Positions 16,359 through 25,373 of a stretch of 41,403 nt of DNA are shown one piece after another. The notes beneath the pieces are model-generated. The model worked only from the letters and a program-made list of their open reading frames with translations. It had not been told where the DNA came from and ran no database searches. Position 1 is the stretch's first letter; each line of letters begins with the position of its first letter. Made by a program: the position numbers and the translations under genes. This stretch comes from Opitutia bacterium Tous-C10FEB (lineage in GTDB: Bacteria > Verrucomicrobiota > Verrucomicrobiia > Opitutales > Opitutaceae): contig NEUY01000003.1 of the NCBI GenBank assembly GCA_002304425.1, forward strand, positions 1-41,403, read 5' to 3'.

Positions 16359-17453
16359 TCAAAAAGCATTGAGGGAAGCGATCACGTGATCAACTTGAGC
16401 GTCCGTCAGCTCGGGAAACATCGGCAAACTTACACACCGCGCACTGGCATGCTCAGCTACCGGCAGTTGACCTGGGAGATAGCCCAGCTCCGCATAGCAG
16501 GGCTGCAAATGCATCGGGCCAGGATAAATAATCTCCGTCCCCACCCCGCCTTGCTCGAGATGCGCGCGCAAGGCATCGCGTTGGGGATGCAGTAAGGTAA
16601 ATTGATGCCAGACCGATTCGCCGTAAACCGGCACGATGGGCAACTGCACGTCGGGTCGCTTGATACCGCGCAAATAACGCGCCGCGATCGCCCGGCGGCG
16701 CGCGGTCCAAGTAGCGAGGTGCTGCAATTTAATATTCAGAATCGCACCCTGAAAACCATCCATGCGAAAATTAAAGCCCACCGCGGTGTGGGTGTAGCGT
16801 TTAGGTGAACCATGCACGCGGAGCAATTGGGCGCGATCCATCACCGCGGCATGCCGCGACACGAACGCCCCACCTTCGCCGCACGCGCCGAGGTTTTTGG
16901 TCGGATAAAAACTGAATGTGCCGCAATCTCCGATCCCCCCCACGGAGGCCCCTTTATACTGCGCGCCGACGGCCTGCGCACAGTCTTCCACGACGAATAA
17001 ATTATGCTGGCGCGCGATCGTCATAATTTCATCCATGCGCGCGGGCTGACCGAAAATATGCACGACCACGATCCCTTTGGTTTTCGGCGTGATGGCTCGG
17101 GCAATGGCCGCGGGACTGATGCACCACGTGTCAGGCTCAATATCGACAAAGACCGGTTTAGCCCCGACGTAGCTGATCCCCCAGCAACTTGAGGCAAAGG
17201 TAAACGGGGTGGTAATAATTTCGTCGCCGGGGCCAAACCCGCCACACAGCGAAGCAATATGCAGGGGCGAAGTTCCGCTATTCATCCCCAGCGTTCGCGC
17301 ATGACCAAAGGTAGCACTAAAAGCTTTTTCGAAATTCTCCACATCAGCGCCCAGACAAAAGCGGGTCGCATCATAAGTCGCCGCTAAGGCCGCGAGCACC
17401 TCCGTGCGGAGAGCTTGATGTTGCGGTTGCAGGTTGAGAAAAGGAACTTGCAT
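16359..17453 (-). CDS. DegT/DnrJ/EryC1/StrS-family aminotransferase (sugar nucleotide aminotransferase-like)
   Basis: This 364-residue PLP enzyme has the family's start (MQVPFLNLQPQHQALR), the substrate loop TPFTFASSCWGISYVGAKPVFVDI, the PLP-contact EDCAQAVGAQYKG and the catalytic lysine K186 in FSFYPTKNLGACGEGG. Relatives convert keto-sugar nucleotides to amino sugars for O-antigen or other surface glycans. The C-terminal region (GTEIIYPGPMHLQPCY) is also typical. I chose ATG at 17453; a GTG at 17468 would add five residues. It follows hemD by about 40 bases on the same strand. The sugar substrate cannot be assigned, and no glycan cluster surrounds it. Confidence 0.9.
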   Translation of the reverse strand: MQVPFLNLQPQHQALRTEVLAALAATYDATRFCLGADVENFEKAFSATFGHARTLGMNSGTSPLHIASLCGGFGPGDEIITTPFTFASSCWGISYVGAKPVFVDIEPDTWCISPAAIARAITPKTKGIVVVHIFGQPARMDEIMTIARQHNLFVVEDCAQAVGAQYKGASVGGIGDCGTFSFYPTKNLGACGEGGAFVSRHAAVMDRAQLLRVHGSPKRYTHTAVGFNFRMDGFQGAILNIKLQHLATWTARRRAIAARYLRGIKRPDVQLPIVPVYGESVWHQFTLLHPQRDALRAHLEQGGVGTEIIYPGPMHLQPCYAELGYLPGQLPVAEHASARCVSLPMFPELTDAQVDHVIASLNAF

Positions 17454-17492
17454 GCGGGGATTCTCCACGAAGGAGCAGGCTCAGGGCAAAAC

Positions 17493-18290
17493 TTATCCGC
17501 GCGCTAACTTGGCCCCTAAACTCGCCACTAAGGCCTGCAGACTGGGCGTGGCGGCTTCGAAATCGACCGGCAAGCCCAGTTGCTTCATGGCCGCAGTGGT
17601 CGTGGCCCCGATGCTACCGGCTAACGGACGTTGGGCTTTGGGTCCTAATTTGAGGGCCGCCGCTTGATCAAAAAACGACTGCGCCGCGGAGGGACTCGCG
17701 AAAAAAATAGCGTCAGCCCCCGCGCGTCGAAATTCGGCCGCCACCGGATCGGCCCCGAGATCGGTCTCCACATTTGTATAAACCACCAGGCGATCCACGA
17801 TGGTGCGGGCCTCGTGCAGTTTATCGATCAGCACTTCACGATTACGATCGCCGGTGATCACGAGCACTTTCGCGCTATCCATGGCTTCCCGTTCAATCAA
17901 AGCCTTGGCTAATTCTTCCGCACTCGCCTGCTTCGGCTGTAAGTCGACGCGTAAGTGTAACGCTTGGATCGCGGCGGCCGTGGCTTGGCCCACCGCCGCA
18001 ATGCGCACCAAGCCAAGCGCCCGAATGTCTTCATGCACGCGGATAAATTCCTCAAAAAAATATTTTACGCCGTGGGCGCTGGTGAAGATCAGCCACTCAT
18101 AGCTACCAAATTCGCCGAGCACTTCGGCGAGCGTTTCAAGATTAACCTGCTTCGTAACCTGTATCAGGGGCAACTCGAGCACGGTGGCGCCAAGTGCGGT
18201 GAGCTGCTGCTGCCACTCGGCGCCAGCGGCGAGCGGACGGGTGAGCACAATTCGGCGTTTGGCCAAGGAAATAGAGGGAGAATCAGACAT
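17493..18290 (-). CDS. hemD: Uroporphyrinogen-III synthase HemD
   Basis: This 265-residue enzyme closes and inverts ring D of hydroxymethylbilane to form uroporphyrinogen III. The family is poorly conserved, but the two-lobed pattern is visible: ILTRP-like start (RRIVLTRPLAAG), YEWLIFTSAHGVKYFF, AAVGQATAAAI, VLVITGDRNREVL, YTNVET and the late DAIFFASPSAAQSFF with SIGATTTAAMKQLG. The start overlaps the end of hemC by eight bases, the usual tight coupling of these two steps. The identification rests on motif order plus the hemC context. Confidence 0.93.
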   Translation of the reverse strand: MSDSPSISLAKRRIVLTRPLAAGAEWQQQLTALGATVLELPLIQVTKQVNLETLAEVLGEFGSYEWLIFTSAHGVKYFFEEFIRVHEDIRALGLVRIAAVGQATAAAIQALHLRVDLQPKQASAEELAKALIEREAMDSAKVLVITGDRNREVLIDKLHEARTIVDRLVVYTNVETDLGADPVAAEFRRAGADAIFFASPSAAQSFFDQAAALKLGPKAQRPLAGSIGATTTAAMKQLGLPVDFEAATPSLQALVASLGAKLARG

Positions 18291-19137
18291 GGAAATTTAA
18301 TGCCGCCAGCAAACGAGCGGCCGCCGCGGTGGGCTCGGCAAAATCAGCAGCGCGAAGCGCCAGCGTGCGCGGCCCGGTTTGTTCATGATAAAAATAAAGC
18401 ATCTCGCCGCCAACGTGCGCCGCAAAAGCCATCTGGCAACCACCGCCGATCGCTGCTTGCAGGGCCCGCTCCAAACTAACGGTCCGCGCCGTCGCGGCAT
18501 CCAGCACAGCGGCAAAGCGGGCACTATCTTCCGTTCGACATTGAATCGCAATCGCCCCCTGCCCTACGGCCGGCACACTTTCGTTTAAGGCCAGCGGACG
18601 AAATGTAAGCCCCGGCCAGTCCTTAATACCCAGCCGATCCATTCCCGCCGCGGCTAAAATGGTGGCATCCGCCGCACCGCTCGCGATTTTTTTGAGCCGC
18701 GTATCAACGTTGCCACGAATCTCCGTAAACGTTGCCGCCGGATAAAGTAATTTGATTTGTTGCTGCCGGCGCGGACTGCTCGTGGCGATCGTGGCAGGGG
18801 TCGTGACCCCCGCCCGCAAAATCAGCACATCCCGCACATCGGCGCGCGGCAGGTAGCCCGCGACCGCGAGCCCGGCGACCATTTCTCCCGGCAAATCTTT
18901 GCAACTATGCACCGCGACGTGGGCCTCCCCGCGGAGCAAGGCTTGCTCGAGTTCGGCGGTGAACAACCCTTTGCCGCCTTGCTTGCCCAAAGACCATTCG
19001 GCTTGGCGATCCCCCGTCGTGACAATTTTCAACAACTCACAATCCGCGCCGGGGATCATCTCGCGCAAACGCGCCGCGACCATTTCAGTCTGCGTGAGCG
19101 CCAAGGGGCTTTTGCGAGTGGCGAGAATAATTTTCAT
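18283..19137 (-). CDS. hemC: Porphobilinogen deaminase (hydroxymethylbilane synthase) HemC
   Basis: This 284-residue enzyme joins four porphobilinogens into hydroxymethylbilane. It shows the opening MKIILATRKSPLALTQTEMV, GKGLFTAELEQALL, HSCKDLPGE (usually HSMKDLP; the Met is replaced by Cys), SSPRRQQQ and EIRGNVDTRLKK. The dipyrromethane cofactor cysteine is C234 in IGGGCQMAF. The start is ATG at 19137; an upstream in-frame start at 19161 would add eight residues before the conserved opening. hemC-hemD overlap. tRNA-Val lies 83 bases upstream in the same orientation, so a shared transcript with tRNA processing is possible. Confidence 0.95.
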   Translation of the reverse strand: MKIILATRKSPLALTQTEMVAARLREMIPGADCELLKIVTTGDRQAEWSLGKQGGKGLFTAELEQALLRGEAHVAVHSCKDLPGEMVAGLAVAGYLPRADVRDVLILRAGVTTPATIATSSPRRQQQIKLLYPAATFTEIRGNVDTRLKKIASGAADATILAAAGMDRLGIKDWPGLTFRPLALNESVPAVGQGAIAIQCRTEDSARFAAVLDAATARTVSLERALQAAIGGGCQMAFAAHVGGEMLYFYHEQTGPRTLALRAADFAEPTAAAARLLAALNFHV

Positions 19138-19220
19138 GAAGTGAGCAAGCGGCGCGACCAAGTGCGACCGACGGTCGATAGGCTAGATGGGCACTGGTCC
19201 CGCCACCACAGAAATAAAAT

Positions 19221-19297
19221 TGGTGGACGATGAGGGACTCGAACCCCCGACACCCTCGGTGTAAGCGAGGTGCTCTAACCAACTGAGCTAATCGTCC
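19221..19297 (-). tRNA. tRNA-Val (anticodon UAC)
   Basis: On the minus strand the segment folds as a complete cloverleaf: acceptor GGACGAT paired with ATCGTCC, D arm GCTC/GAGC, anticodon stem CCTCG/CGAGG around the loop CTTACAC with anticodon TAC, a five-base variable loop, and a T arm with TTCGAGT. Discriminator A is followed by an encoded CCA (19223-19221). It lies between asd and hemC, all on the same strand. Confidence 0.96.
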
Positions 19298-19370
19298 AGT
19301 AGTTTCCGAAGAAACGGAAATATTTTGCCGCCGGCAAGGGATAATTAAGCCCCGCCCGCTACCGCCCCAT

Positions 19371-20399
19371 TCAAGCCCGCAGAGGCAAACTTAATGCGAT
19401 CATTTTTTCCACGGTCTGAATCGCGTTAAGGGCGGCCCCTTTCCAGAGATTGTCGCCGCTGACCCAGAGGGCGAGTCCGTTGTCGAGGGCGGTATCCACG
19501 CGAATCCGCCCCACCCCACACTGTTCCTGGCGGCTAAAAGCCAGCGGTGTAGGGTATGCTTGGCTCGCGGGTTCATCGATTAGTTTGGCCCCGGCAAAAG
19601 CGGCGATGGCTTGGCGGGCGGCCGCCACGGAAACCGGGCGCGTGAATTCAGCGTTAATCGCGACCGAATGAGCCCGCACGACCGGCACACGCACGCAGGT
19701 CGCCGAAACTTTAAGATCCGGTAAACCGAGTATTTTGCGGCTCTCCGCGCGCATCTTGCTTTCCTCGCCGGTGTAACCATCGGCGCCGAATGAGTCGATC
19801 TGCGGAATGAGATTCTGGAAAATCTGATAGGGATAGACGGTGCGAGGCAGCGGTTGCTGCGCGGTGTAAGCCTGCACCTGCGCTTCAAGTTCCGCCACGG
19901 CATCGGCCCCGGTGCCAGAAACCGATTGATAGGTGGAAAAAACCACGCGCTTTAAACCAAAGGCTTGATGCAGCGGATAGAGCCCCATCAGGGCGATGGC
20001 CGTCGAGCAATTTGGACTAGCGATAATTCCGTGATGGCTCCGTAGGGCTTCGGCATTGATTTCGGGCACCACGAGCGGAACCGACGGATCCATGCGATAG
20101 GCCGAGCTTTTATCAATTACCAGACACCCCCGACTTACGGCCTCAGGGGCTAATATTTTCGTAACCGCGGTGCCCGCGGCAAAAAAAGCAAAATCGAGAT
20201 CAGCGAAAGCCGCGGGCGTCGCTGCCTGCACGGCGATTTTTTTTTGACCAAATGTAATGTGGCGACCCACGGAACGAGCGGAAGCCAAGGGCCGAAGCTC
20301 TGCGAGCGGCAGCGCACGGGCTTGCAGCAAGGCAATCAATTCTTGACCGACCGCTCCGGTGGCGCCGACGATACCGACTCGATAAGATTTAGAGCTCAC
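19371..20399 (-). CDS. asd: Aspartate-semialdehyde dehydrogenase
   Basis: This 342-residue NADPH-dependent enzyme reduces aspartyl phosphate to the semialdehyde that feeds lysine, diaminopimelate, threonine and methionine synthesis. It has the nucleotide loop VGIVGATGAVGQEL near the N-terminus, the catalytic C131 in ASPNCSTAIALMGLYPLH, SVSGTGADAVAEL, and the active-site His in VPVVRAHSVAIN. I chose GTG at 20399 because homology begins there. An ATG at 20453 (18 residues longer) is possible and would overlap the longer form of the divergent gene. tRNA-Val lies about 75 bases downstream. Confidence 0.94.
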   Translation of the reverse strand: MSSKSYRVGIVGATGAVGQELIALLQARALPLAELRPLASARSVGRHITFGQKKIAVQAATPAAFADLDFAFFAAGTAVTKILAPEAVSRGCLVIDKSSAYRMDPSVPLVVPEINAEALRSHHGIIASPNCSTAIALMGLYPLHQAFGLKRVVFSTYQSVSGTGADAVAELEAQVQAYTAQQPLPRTVYPYQIFQNLIPQIDSFGADGYTGEESKMRAESRKILGLPDLKVSATCVRVPVVRAHSVAINAEFTRPVSVAAARQAIAAFAGAKLIDEPASQAYPTPLAFSRQEQCGVGRIRVDTALDNGLALWVSGDNLWKGAALNAIQTVEKMIALSLPLRA

Positions 20400-20469
20400 G
20401 ATGAATAATATTTTGCAACGAATGAAAGAAAGGTGTGCGGCCTTGGTAATCAAGCCGACAGCGCGAGTT

Positions 20470-20937
20470 ATGACAGTTTCTATTGCGCAGCAACTGCTTG
20501 GATTTTACCGCGATGAGGTGTTAATCCAATCCTATATCATTTCTACCTCCCTGCGCCCACCTTCCAACCGCAAAGATTCCCGAGGGACGCCCCGGGGTCT
20601 GCATGAAATCGCGGAGCGGATTGGCGCCGGGGCGCTGCCCGGCACGGTATTCAAAGGCCGCGTCAATCTCGGCCAACACTTCAATGAACTCAGCGGCGAG
20701 GAGCACACCAAGAATCTCATTACCTCACGCATTCTTTGGCTCCGCGGTCGCGAACCCGGCGTGAATGCCGGCGGTGAAGTTGATTCGTACGAACGCTATA
20801 TTTACATGCACGGCACTAATCATGAGGAAAAATTAGGCACTCCCTTTAGCGGAGGCTGCATCGAAATGCGCAACCTCGAGATCATCGCTTTGTTTGCAGA
20901 AATCCGCGTCGGCGATTTAATTTGGATTGAGGACTAA
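20470..20937 (+). CDS. L,D-transpeptidase (YkuD-fold) protein without a signal peptide
   Basis: The product is 155 residues from the ATG at 20470. The YkuD catalytic motif is present: HGTNHEEKLGTPFSGGCIEM, containing the His and the nucleophilic Cys of SGGC followed by I-E-M-R-N. The beginning (MTVSIAQQLLGFY and YIISTSLRPP) matches the first strands of the domain. Such enzymes make 3-3 peptidoglycan cross-links or attach lipoproteins to the wall, outside the cytoplasm. No signal peptide or membrane segment is visible even in the longest form, starting at 20401 (178 residues), so either export occurs another way or the role differs. It diverges from asd. Confidence 0.85.
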   Translation: MTVSIAQQLLGFYRDEVLIQSYIISTSLRPPSNRKDSRGTPRGLHEIAERIGAGALPGTVFKGRVNLGQHFNELSGEEHTKNLITSRILWLRGREPGVNAGGEVDSYERYIYMHGTNHEEKLGTPFSGGCIEMRNLEIIALFAEIRVGDLIWIED

Positions 20938-20952
20938 CCTCGCCCACCGCCG

Positions 20953-23190
20953 CTAAGCATTTTTGCCAAAGAGCAGGCGGAGTGAATTAATACAGACAAT
21001 GAGCGTGCTGCCCTCGTGGGCGGCTACGCCTACGGCCAGGGGAACCGTCCCGAAGGCGGTCGCGAGCACCATGATAATTACCACCCCGAGTGAGATCGTT
21101 AAGTTCTGCCGAATGATCGCTTTCGCCCTGCGACTGAGTCGATGCGCGGCCAAAAAATTATCGATCCGATCGTGCATTAAAATGACTTCGGCCTGCTCCA
21201 GCGCCGCATCACTCCCCCGCGCCCCCATGGCGACCGAAACATAAGCGGCCGCAAGACTGGGGGCATCATTCACTCCATCACCCACCATGGCCACTTTACG
21301 GCCCTGCTGCCGGAACGCTTCGACGGCTTCGACTTTATTTTCGGGAGAAAGTCCCGCCCGCACCTCACCCACGCCGAGCTCATGGGCAACTGACTCCGCG
21401 GCCAGACGACGATCACCGGTGAGCATCACCGTATGGATTCCCATTTTTTTCAACGTGGCCAACACGACCTTGGATTCAACGCGAATCTGATCCCGCAAAA
21501 GCACCCGGCCGAGCAGGTCTTTTCCCACCACCCAAACTTCGGATAGCTCGGCGGCGGCGGGGGGTAATTTTTCGGCCCAACCAGCTAGGGGACCGGCATC
21601 GAGTAATTCGCGGCGGCCGAGGAGGGCTTGCGTCTCGCCAAATTTACCGCGCACCCCTTGCCCAATAATATTTTGAAAATCGTGTAGTTCTAACGCCCGG
21701 ACCCCGCGCGCTTTGGCATCGCGGACAATGGCGCGAGCGAGCGGATGCTCCGAATTAGCCTCTAAGGCATAAGCCAATTCCATCACTTCCGTCTCCCGTC
21801 CCGGGGGAAAACTCTCGTAACCAACCACGGCCAATTCACCCGTGGTCAAGGTGCCGGTTTTATCCAGGGCGACGACGTCGATATCAGCCAATTTCTCAAT
21901 CGCGGCCCCACCGCGGAAAAGCACCCCATGGCGAGCGCCCCACGCAATGGCGGCGAGAATGGCGGAGGGAATGGAGAGGACGAGCGCGCACGGGCTGGCC
22001 ACGACCATTAACGTCATGGCGCGGTAAAAAGCGGAGCGCGTCTCGGGCGTATTGGTAAAAGCCGGTAAATCAAACCACCCCCACCAGATTAAGAACATGA
22101 GCGTCGAACCCCCGATTACGGCATAAGTATAACCCGTGCCAAATTTATCAGTGAAGCGCTCACTGGGGGCTTTCAGTTTTTGCGCCGTCTGAATTAACCG
22201 GATAATTTGCTGCAGCGTGCTCTCCGCGGGCAAGCGAACCACCTCATATTCGACCGCGCCCCAGAGATTCAGGGTGCCACTAAATACCTGGTCACCCGTA
22301 TTTTTTTCCACCGGATTGGCTTCGCCCGTCAGAGCCGATTCATCGCTGGCACTGCGCCCCTTTAAAATCAGTCCATCCGCGGCGAAGGCCTCGCCTGGCC
22401 GGACGCGCACCCGGTCGTGCAACTGCAGTTGCGCCGCAGCCACGATTTTTTCCGTCCCATCCGCGGCAATTAACGTCGCCTGCTTCGGCGAAGTTTTAAG
22501 CAACGCACTCACCTCACGTTGGGTGCGATCGAGAGCATATTCTTCCATGGCGCCCGAAGCCGAAAACAAAAATAACAACATCACCGCTTCTCCCCAGGCG
22601 CCGATCAACGTCGCCCCGAGCGCGACCGCGAGCATGAGAAAATGGATATCAATTTCTCGTTGCTGGAGATTTTTCCAAGTATCACCCGCCGCGTCCCACC
22701 CGCCGGCGATCAAGCCGACCAAGAAAAATGCGCGCGATAGCCCGGACAATTCCGGCCAGCAATACTGCACGATAAAACCAGCGCTCCCGGCGACTCCACA
22801 AATAGCCGCTAAGATCGCAAGCGTGCGCCATGCTTGATCAGCGGGCGATGGATCGGCTTTAATTTCGGGCCATTCCAGCTCGCGCCAGAGCCACATTTTT
22901 TCGGCGGTGACGCAAGTGTCCCGCCCGAGCACAATCGTCCCGCCGTCCTGTTTCAGCGAGAAACCACCCGGCGTAGGCGAGGCCGCTTTATGTGCCAGCT
23001 GGGCTTCGACTCCCGCAATGGTAGCGGCGAGCTTTGCCTCCAAATCCGCCAGATCGATTTGATCAAAAGTGGCGATCGATACCTTATGCGCCTGAGCGTC
23101 TATTCGCAGAGCCCGCACGGCCGGCTGCGCTTGCAAAAAGCGGACGAGCTCATCCATCCAATTTTTTTCGGCCGGCGCGGGCGAGGACAT
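20953..23190 (-). CDS. P1B-4-type heavy-metal-transporting ATPase
   Basis: This 745-residue P-type ATPase has an N-terminal ferredoxin-like domain (about 10-60) lacking the C-x-x-C metal site. It is followed by about six to eight membrane segments, the actuator TGE at 288-290, SPC at 399-401 in the metal-binding helix, the phosphorylated D443 in DKTGTLT, EHPLARAIV, and GDGVNDAPSLA. The last membrane segment carries HEGST at 725-729. SPC together with HEG-x-T is the signature of the P1B-4 subgroup (CzcP/CoaT/CtpD-like), which exports Co, Zn, Ni or Fe ions. I chose ATG at 23190; the in-frame extension to 23394 overlaps the divergent helicase gene. No metal-sensing regulator is adjacent. Confidence 0.92.
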   Translation of the reverse strand: MSSPAPAEKNWMDELVRFLQAQPAVRALRIDAQAHKVSIATFDQIDLADLEAKLAATIAGVEAQLAHKAASPTPGGFSLKQDGGTIVLGRDTCVTAEKMWLWRELEWPEIKADPSPADQAWRTLAILAAICGVAGSAGFIVQYCWPELSGLSRAFFLVGLIAGGWDAAGDTWKNLQQREIDIHFLMLAVALGATLIGAWGEAVMLLFLFSASGAMEEYALDRTQREVSALLKTSPKQATLIAADGTEKIVAAAQLQLHDRVRVRPGEAFAADGLILKGRSASDESALTGEANPVEKNTGDQVFSGTLNLWGAVEYEVVRLPAESTLQQIIRLIQTAQKLKAPSERFTDKFGTGYTYAVIGGSTLMFLIWWGWFDLPAFTNTPETRSAFYRAMTLMVVASPCALVLSIPSAILAAIAWGARHGVLFRGGAAIEKLADIDVVALDKTGTLTTGELAVVGYESFPPGRETEVMELAYALEANSEHPLARAIVRDAKARGVRALELHDFQNIIGQGVRGKFGETQALLGRRELLDAGPLAGWAEKLPPAAAELSEVWVVGKDLLGRVLLRDQIRVESKVVLATLKKMGIHTVMLTGDRRLAAESVAHELGVGEVRAGLSPENKVEAVEAFRQQGRKVAMVGDGVNDAPSLAAAYVSVAMGARGSDAALEQAEVILMHDRIDNFLAAHRLSRRAKAIIRQNLTISLGVVIIMVLATAFGTVPLAVGVAAHEGSTLIVCINSLRLLFGKNA

Positions 23191-23265
23191 AAGCTGAAAC
23201 CTACGAGAACGACCAGCGACCGCAATTTGATTTGCGGCGCATGGATTAACCCGCTCTCTGACGCC

Positions 23266-25353
23266 ATGATTGGGCTGAACGAAGACCCTGAATTGCCGGT
23301 TGAGACCGGCCCCAAGCCAACCCGCGTGCGCGAGTTGGCTCAGGAGATTTTCGCCCCAACCGGTCAGTTGTGCTCGGCCCTGCAACTCGATCACCGACCG
23401 GAACAGGCCCAGATGGCGCGCGCCGTGGCGGGGGCCATGCTTGACGATGTCCCCTTACTTTTTGAGGCCGGCACCGGGGTGGGTAAATCGCTCGCTTATC
23501 TCATTCCAGGGCTCATCCACGCGACCGATCAGGGCCGCCAGCTGATTGTTTCAACCCACACCATTTCTCTGCAGGAGCAAATTGAGCAACAAGATCTACC
23601 GATTTGTCGCCGAGTCTTTAAAACTTCGCCCGCTCTTGCGCGTTACGCTGATTTTCGTTCAGCCGTGTTGGTGGGGAAGTCGAATTATCTTTGCCCCACG
23701 CGGCTTGGCCATGCTCTCGCTGATCGCAGCACCCTTTTTGCCGACGCCGACTACGCGGAATTACAGCGCATTGCGGAGTGGGCGAAGACGACCACCACCG
23801 GTTTACGTCATGAACTAAAACCGCCCCCGCGGGCGGAGGTCTGGGATGCCGTCAACGCCGATGCCGCCTCTTGCTCCCGCAAGCACTGCGATAGCGAAAA
23901 ATGCCACTACCAGCGCGCGCGCGTTCGGCTCCGCACCGCTCAAGTGGTGATTGTTAACCACGCCCTCCTCTTTGCGTTGATTAATTCCGCCGGCACTCCG
24001 CCGAAAATGCCCGGCAATACCACCGCGCGGGGCGTAATTTTCCCCGATGATTTTTTAGTCCTCGATGAAGCTCACACCGTTCCGGAAGTAGCCACCAATA
24101 ATTTTGGTCTGGCGCTGAGCAGCTACAGTGTCGATCGCGCGCTCAAATATCTTTACAATCCCCGTACCAAACGCGGCCTGCTGCGGAAACAGGGTGGTCC
24201 GGCCGCTCAACAGCTTGTGCTGGACGCACTCGATGCCGCCCAATTATTTTTTGAATTTATCACCACTAAATTGCTCACCCCGCGCGCGATCGTGCGCATC
24301 CGCGAAACCGGCGCCGCCGAACCGATGTTGGACGGTCCGTTGGGCGCACTCCACCGGCTGATCGGAAAACTTGCGGACAAATTAGAGGACGGCCGCGAGC
24401 ACGATGAACTGCTCGAGCAGCAACAACGCATCCAAGGGCTACAAGCTGGCCTCACAGAATGGCTCACGCTTGGAAATCCGGGCCATGTTTACTGGGCTGA
24501 GCGGAGTGGCCGTAAGCAAACGATCGTGGCCTTGCGCAGCGCGCCGATCGACGTGGCCCCCGAATTGCGCCGCCATCTTTTTGGCTGTGGCACGAGCGTG
24601 CTTTGCACCAGCGCGACGCTCGCAATGGGCGGGAGCATTACGCCGTTGGCGCAACGCATGGGAGCCGATCACGCAGAAAAAATCGCCGTCAAGTCGCCCT
24701 TCGATTTCGAGCGTAACATGCGAGTTTTTGTCGCGACCGACATCCCCCTGCCCTCGCCTAAGGAAGCTAAACTGGCCTTAGATACGCTCACCGATTATAT
24801 TCGTTTTTGTGTAAACCGTGTGACCGGTGGGTCGTTGGTGCTCTTTACGAGCTACGCCGATATGCGCACGATCGCCCTCGCGCTGGAACCTGAATGGCGG
24901 GCCGCGGGTCGCCCCTTCCTCATGCAAGGCGCCGATTTGTCCCGCACGGAACTCACCCACCAAATGCGTTCACTCGGCAATGCGGTACTCTTCGGGACCG
25001 ATAGTTTTTGGACCGGCGTGGATGTACCGGGTACAGCACTCTCGCAAGTGATCATCACTCGACTACCGTTCGATCCGCCGACCCATCCCATCACCGAAGC
25101 CAAGTGCGAACACATCAGGGACGAGGGCGGCAATCCATTTAATGATCTCACTTTGCCCGATGCCTTAATCAAATTCCGCCAAGGCATCGGTCGATTAATT
25201 CGCAATCAGCGTGATCGAGGTTTAATTACGATTCTTGACTCCCGCGTTCTCGCCAAGGCCTATGGCCGTGAATTCCTCGGGGCGCTGCCCATGGCTGATT
25301 ATACCCGCATGGCGAAAGAAAATCGGGATAATGTCTTCCGCCCCTTTCCTTAG
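23266..25353 (+). CDS. DinG/XPD-family Fe-S helicase
   Basis: This 695-residue superfamily 2 helicase has Walker A EAGTGVGKS (67-75), four cysteines at 143, 203, 208 and 213 matching the Fe-S cluster of XPD/DinG enzymes, LDEAH (DEAH 267-270), CTSATLA, GTDSFWTGVDVPG and the C-terminal QGIGRLIRNQRDRG arginine-finger motif. It is expected to unwind 5'-tailed DNA or R-loops during repair and replication. The start is ATG at 23266; a longer in-frame extension to 22834 overlaps the ATPase gene and is implausible. It is followed 20 bases later by a PP2C phosphatase on the same strand. Confidence 0.93.
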   Translation: MIGLNEDPELPVETGPKPTRVRELAQEIFAPTGQLCSALQLDHRPEQAQMARAVAGAMLDDVPLLFEAGTGVGKSLAYLIPGLIHATDQGRQLIVSTHTISLQEQIEQQDLPICRRVFKTSPALARYADFRSAVLVGKSNYLCPTRLGHALADRSTLFADADYAELQRIAEWAKTTTTGLRHELKPPPRAEVWDAVNADAASCSRKHCDSEKCHYQRARVRLRTAQVVIVNHALLFALINSAGTPPKMPGNTTARGVIFPDDFLVLDEAHTVPEVATNNFGLALSSYSVDRALKYLYNPRTKRGLLRKQGGPAAQQLVLDALDAAQLFFEFITTKLLTPRAIVRIRETGAAEPMLDGPLGALHRLIGKLADKLEDGREHDELLEQQQRIQGLQAGLTEWLTLGNPGHVYWAERSGRKQTIVALRSAPIDVAPELRRHLFGCGTSVLCTSATLAMGGSITPLAQRMGADHAEKIAVKSPFDFERNMRVFVATDIPLPSPKEAKLALDTLTDYIRFCVNRVTGGSLVLFTSYADMRTIALALEPEWRAAGRPFLMQGADLSRTELTHQMRSLGNAVLFGTDSFWTGVDVPGTALSQVIITRLPFDPPTHPITEAKCEHIRDEGGNPFNDLTLPDALIKFRQGIGRLIRNQRDRGLITILDSRVLAKAYGREFLGALPMADYTRMAKENRDNVFRPFP

Positions 25354-25373
25354 CCGCCCCGCTTCGCTTTTGC

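Noticed and set aside
22834-23265. N-terminal extension of the DinG-like helicase frame
   Set aside because: It overlaps the divergent ATPase gene and does not resemble helicase sequence; the ATG at 23266 fits better.
23191-23394. N-terminal extension of the metal ATPase frame
   Set aside because: It overlaps the helicase gene and lies before the natural opening of the family.
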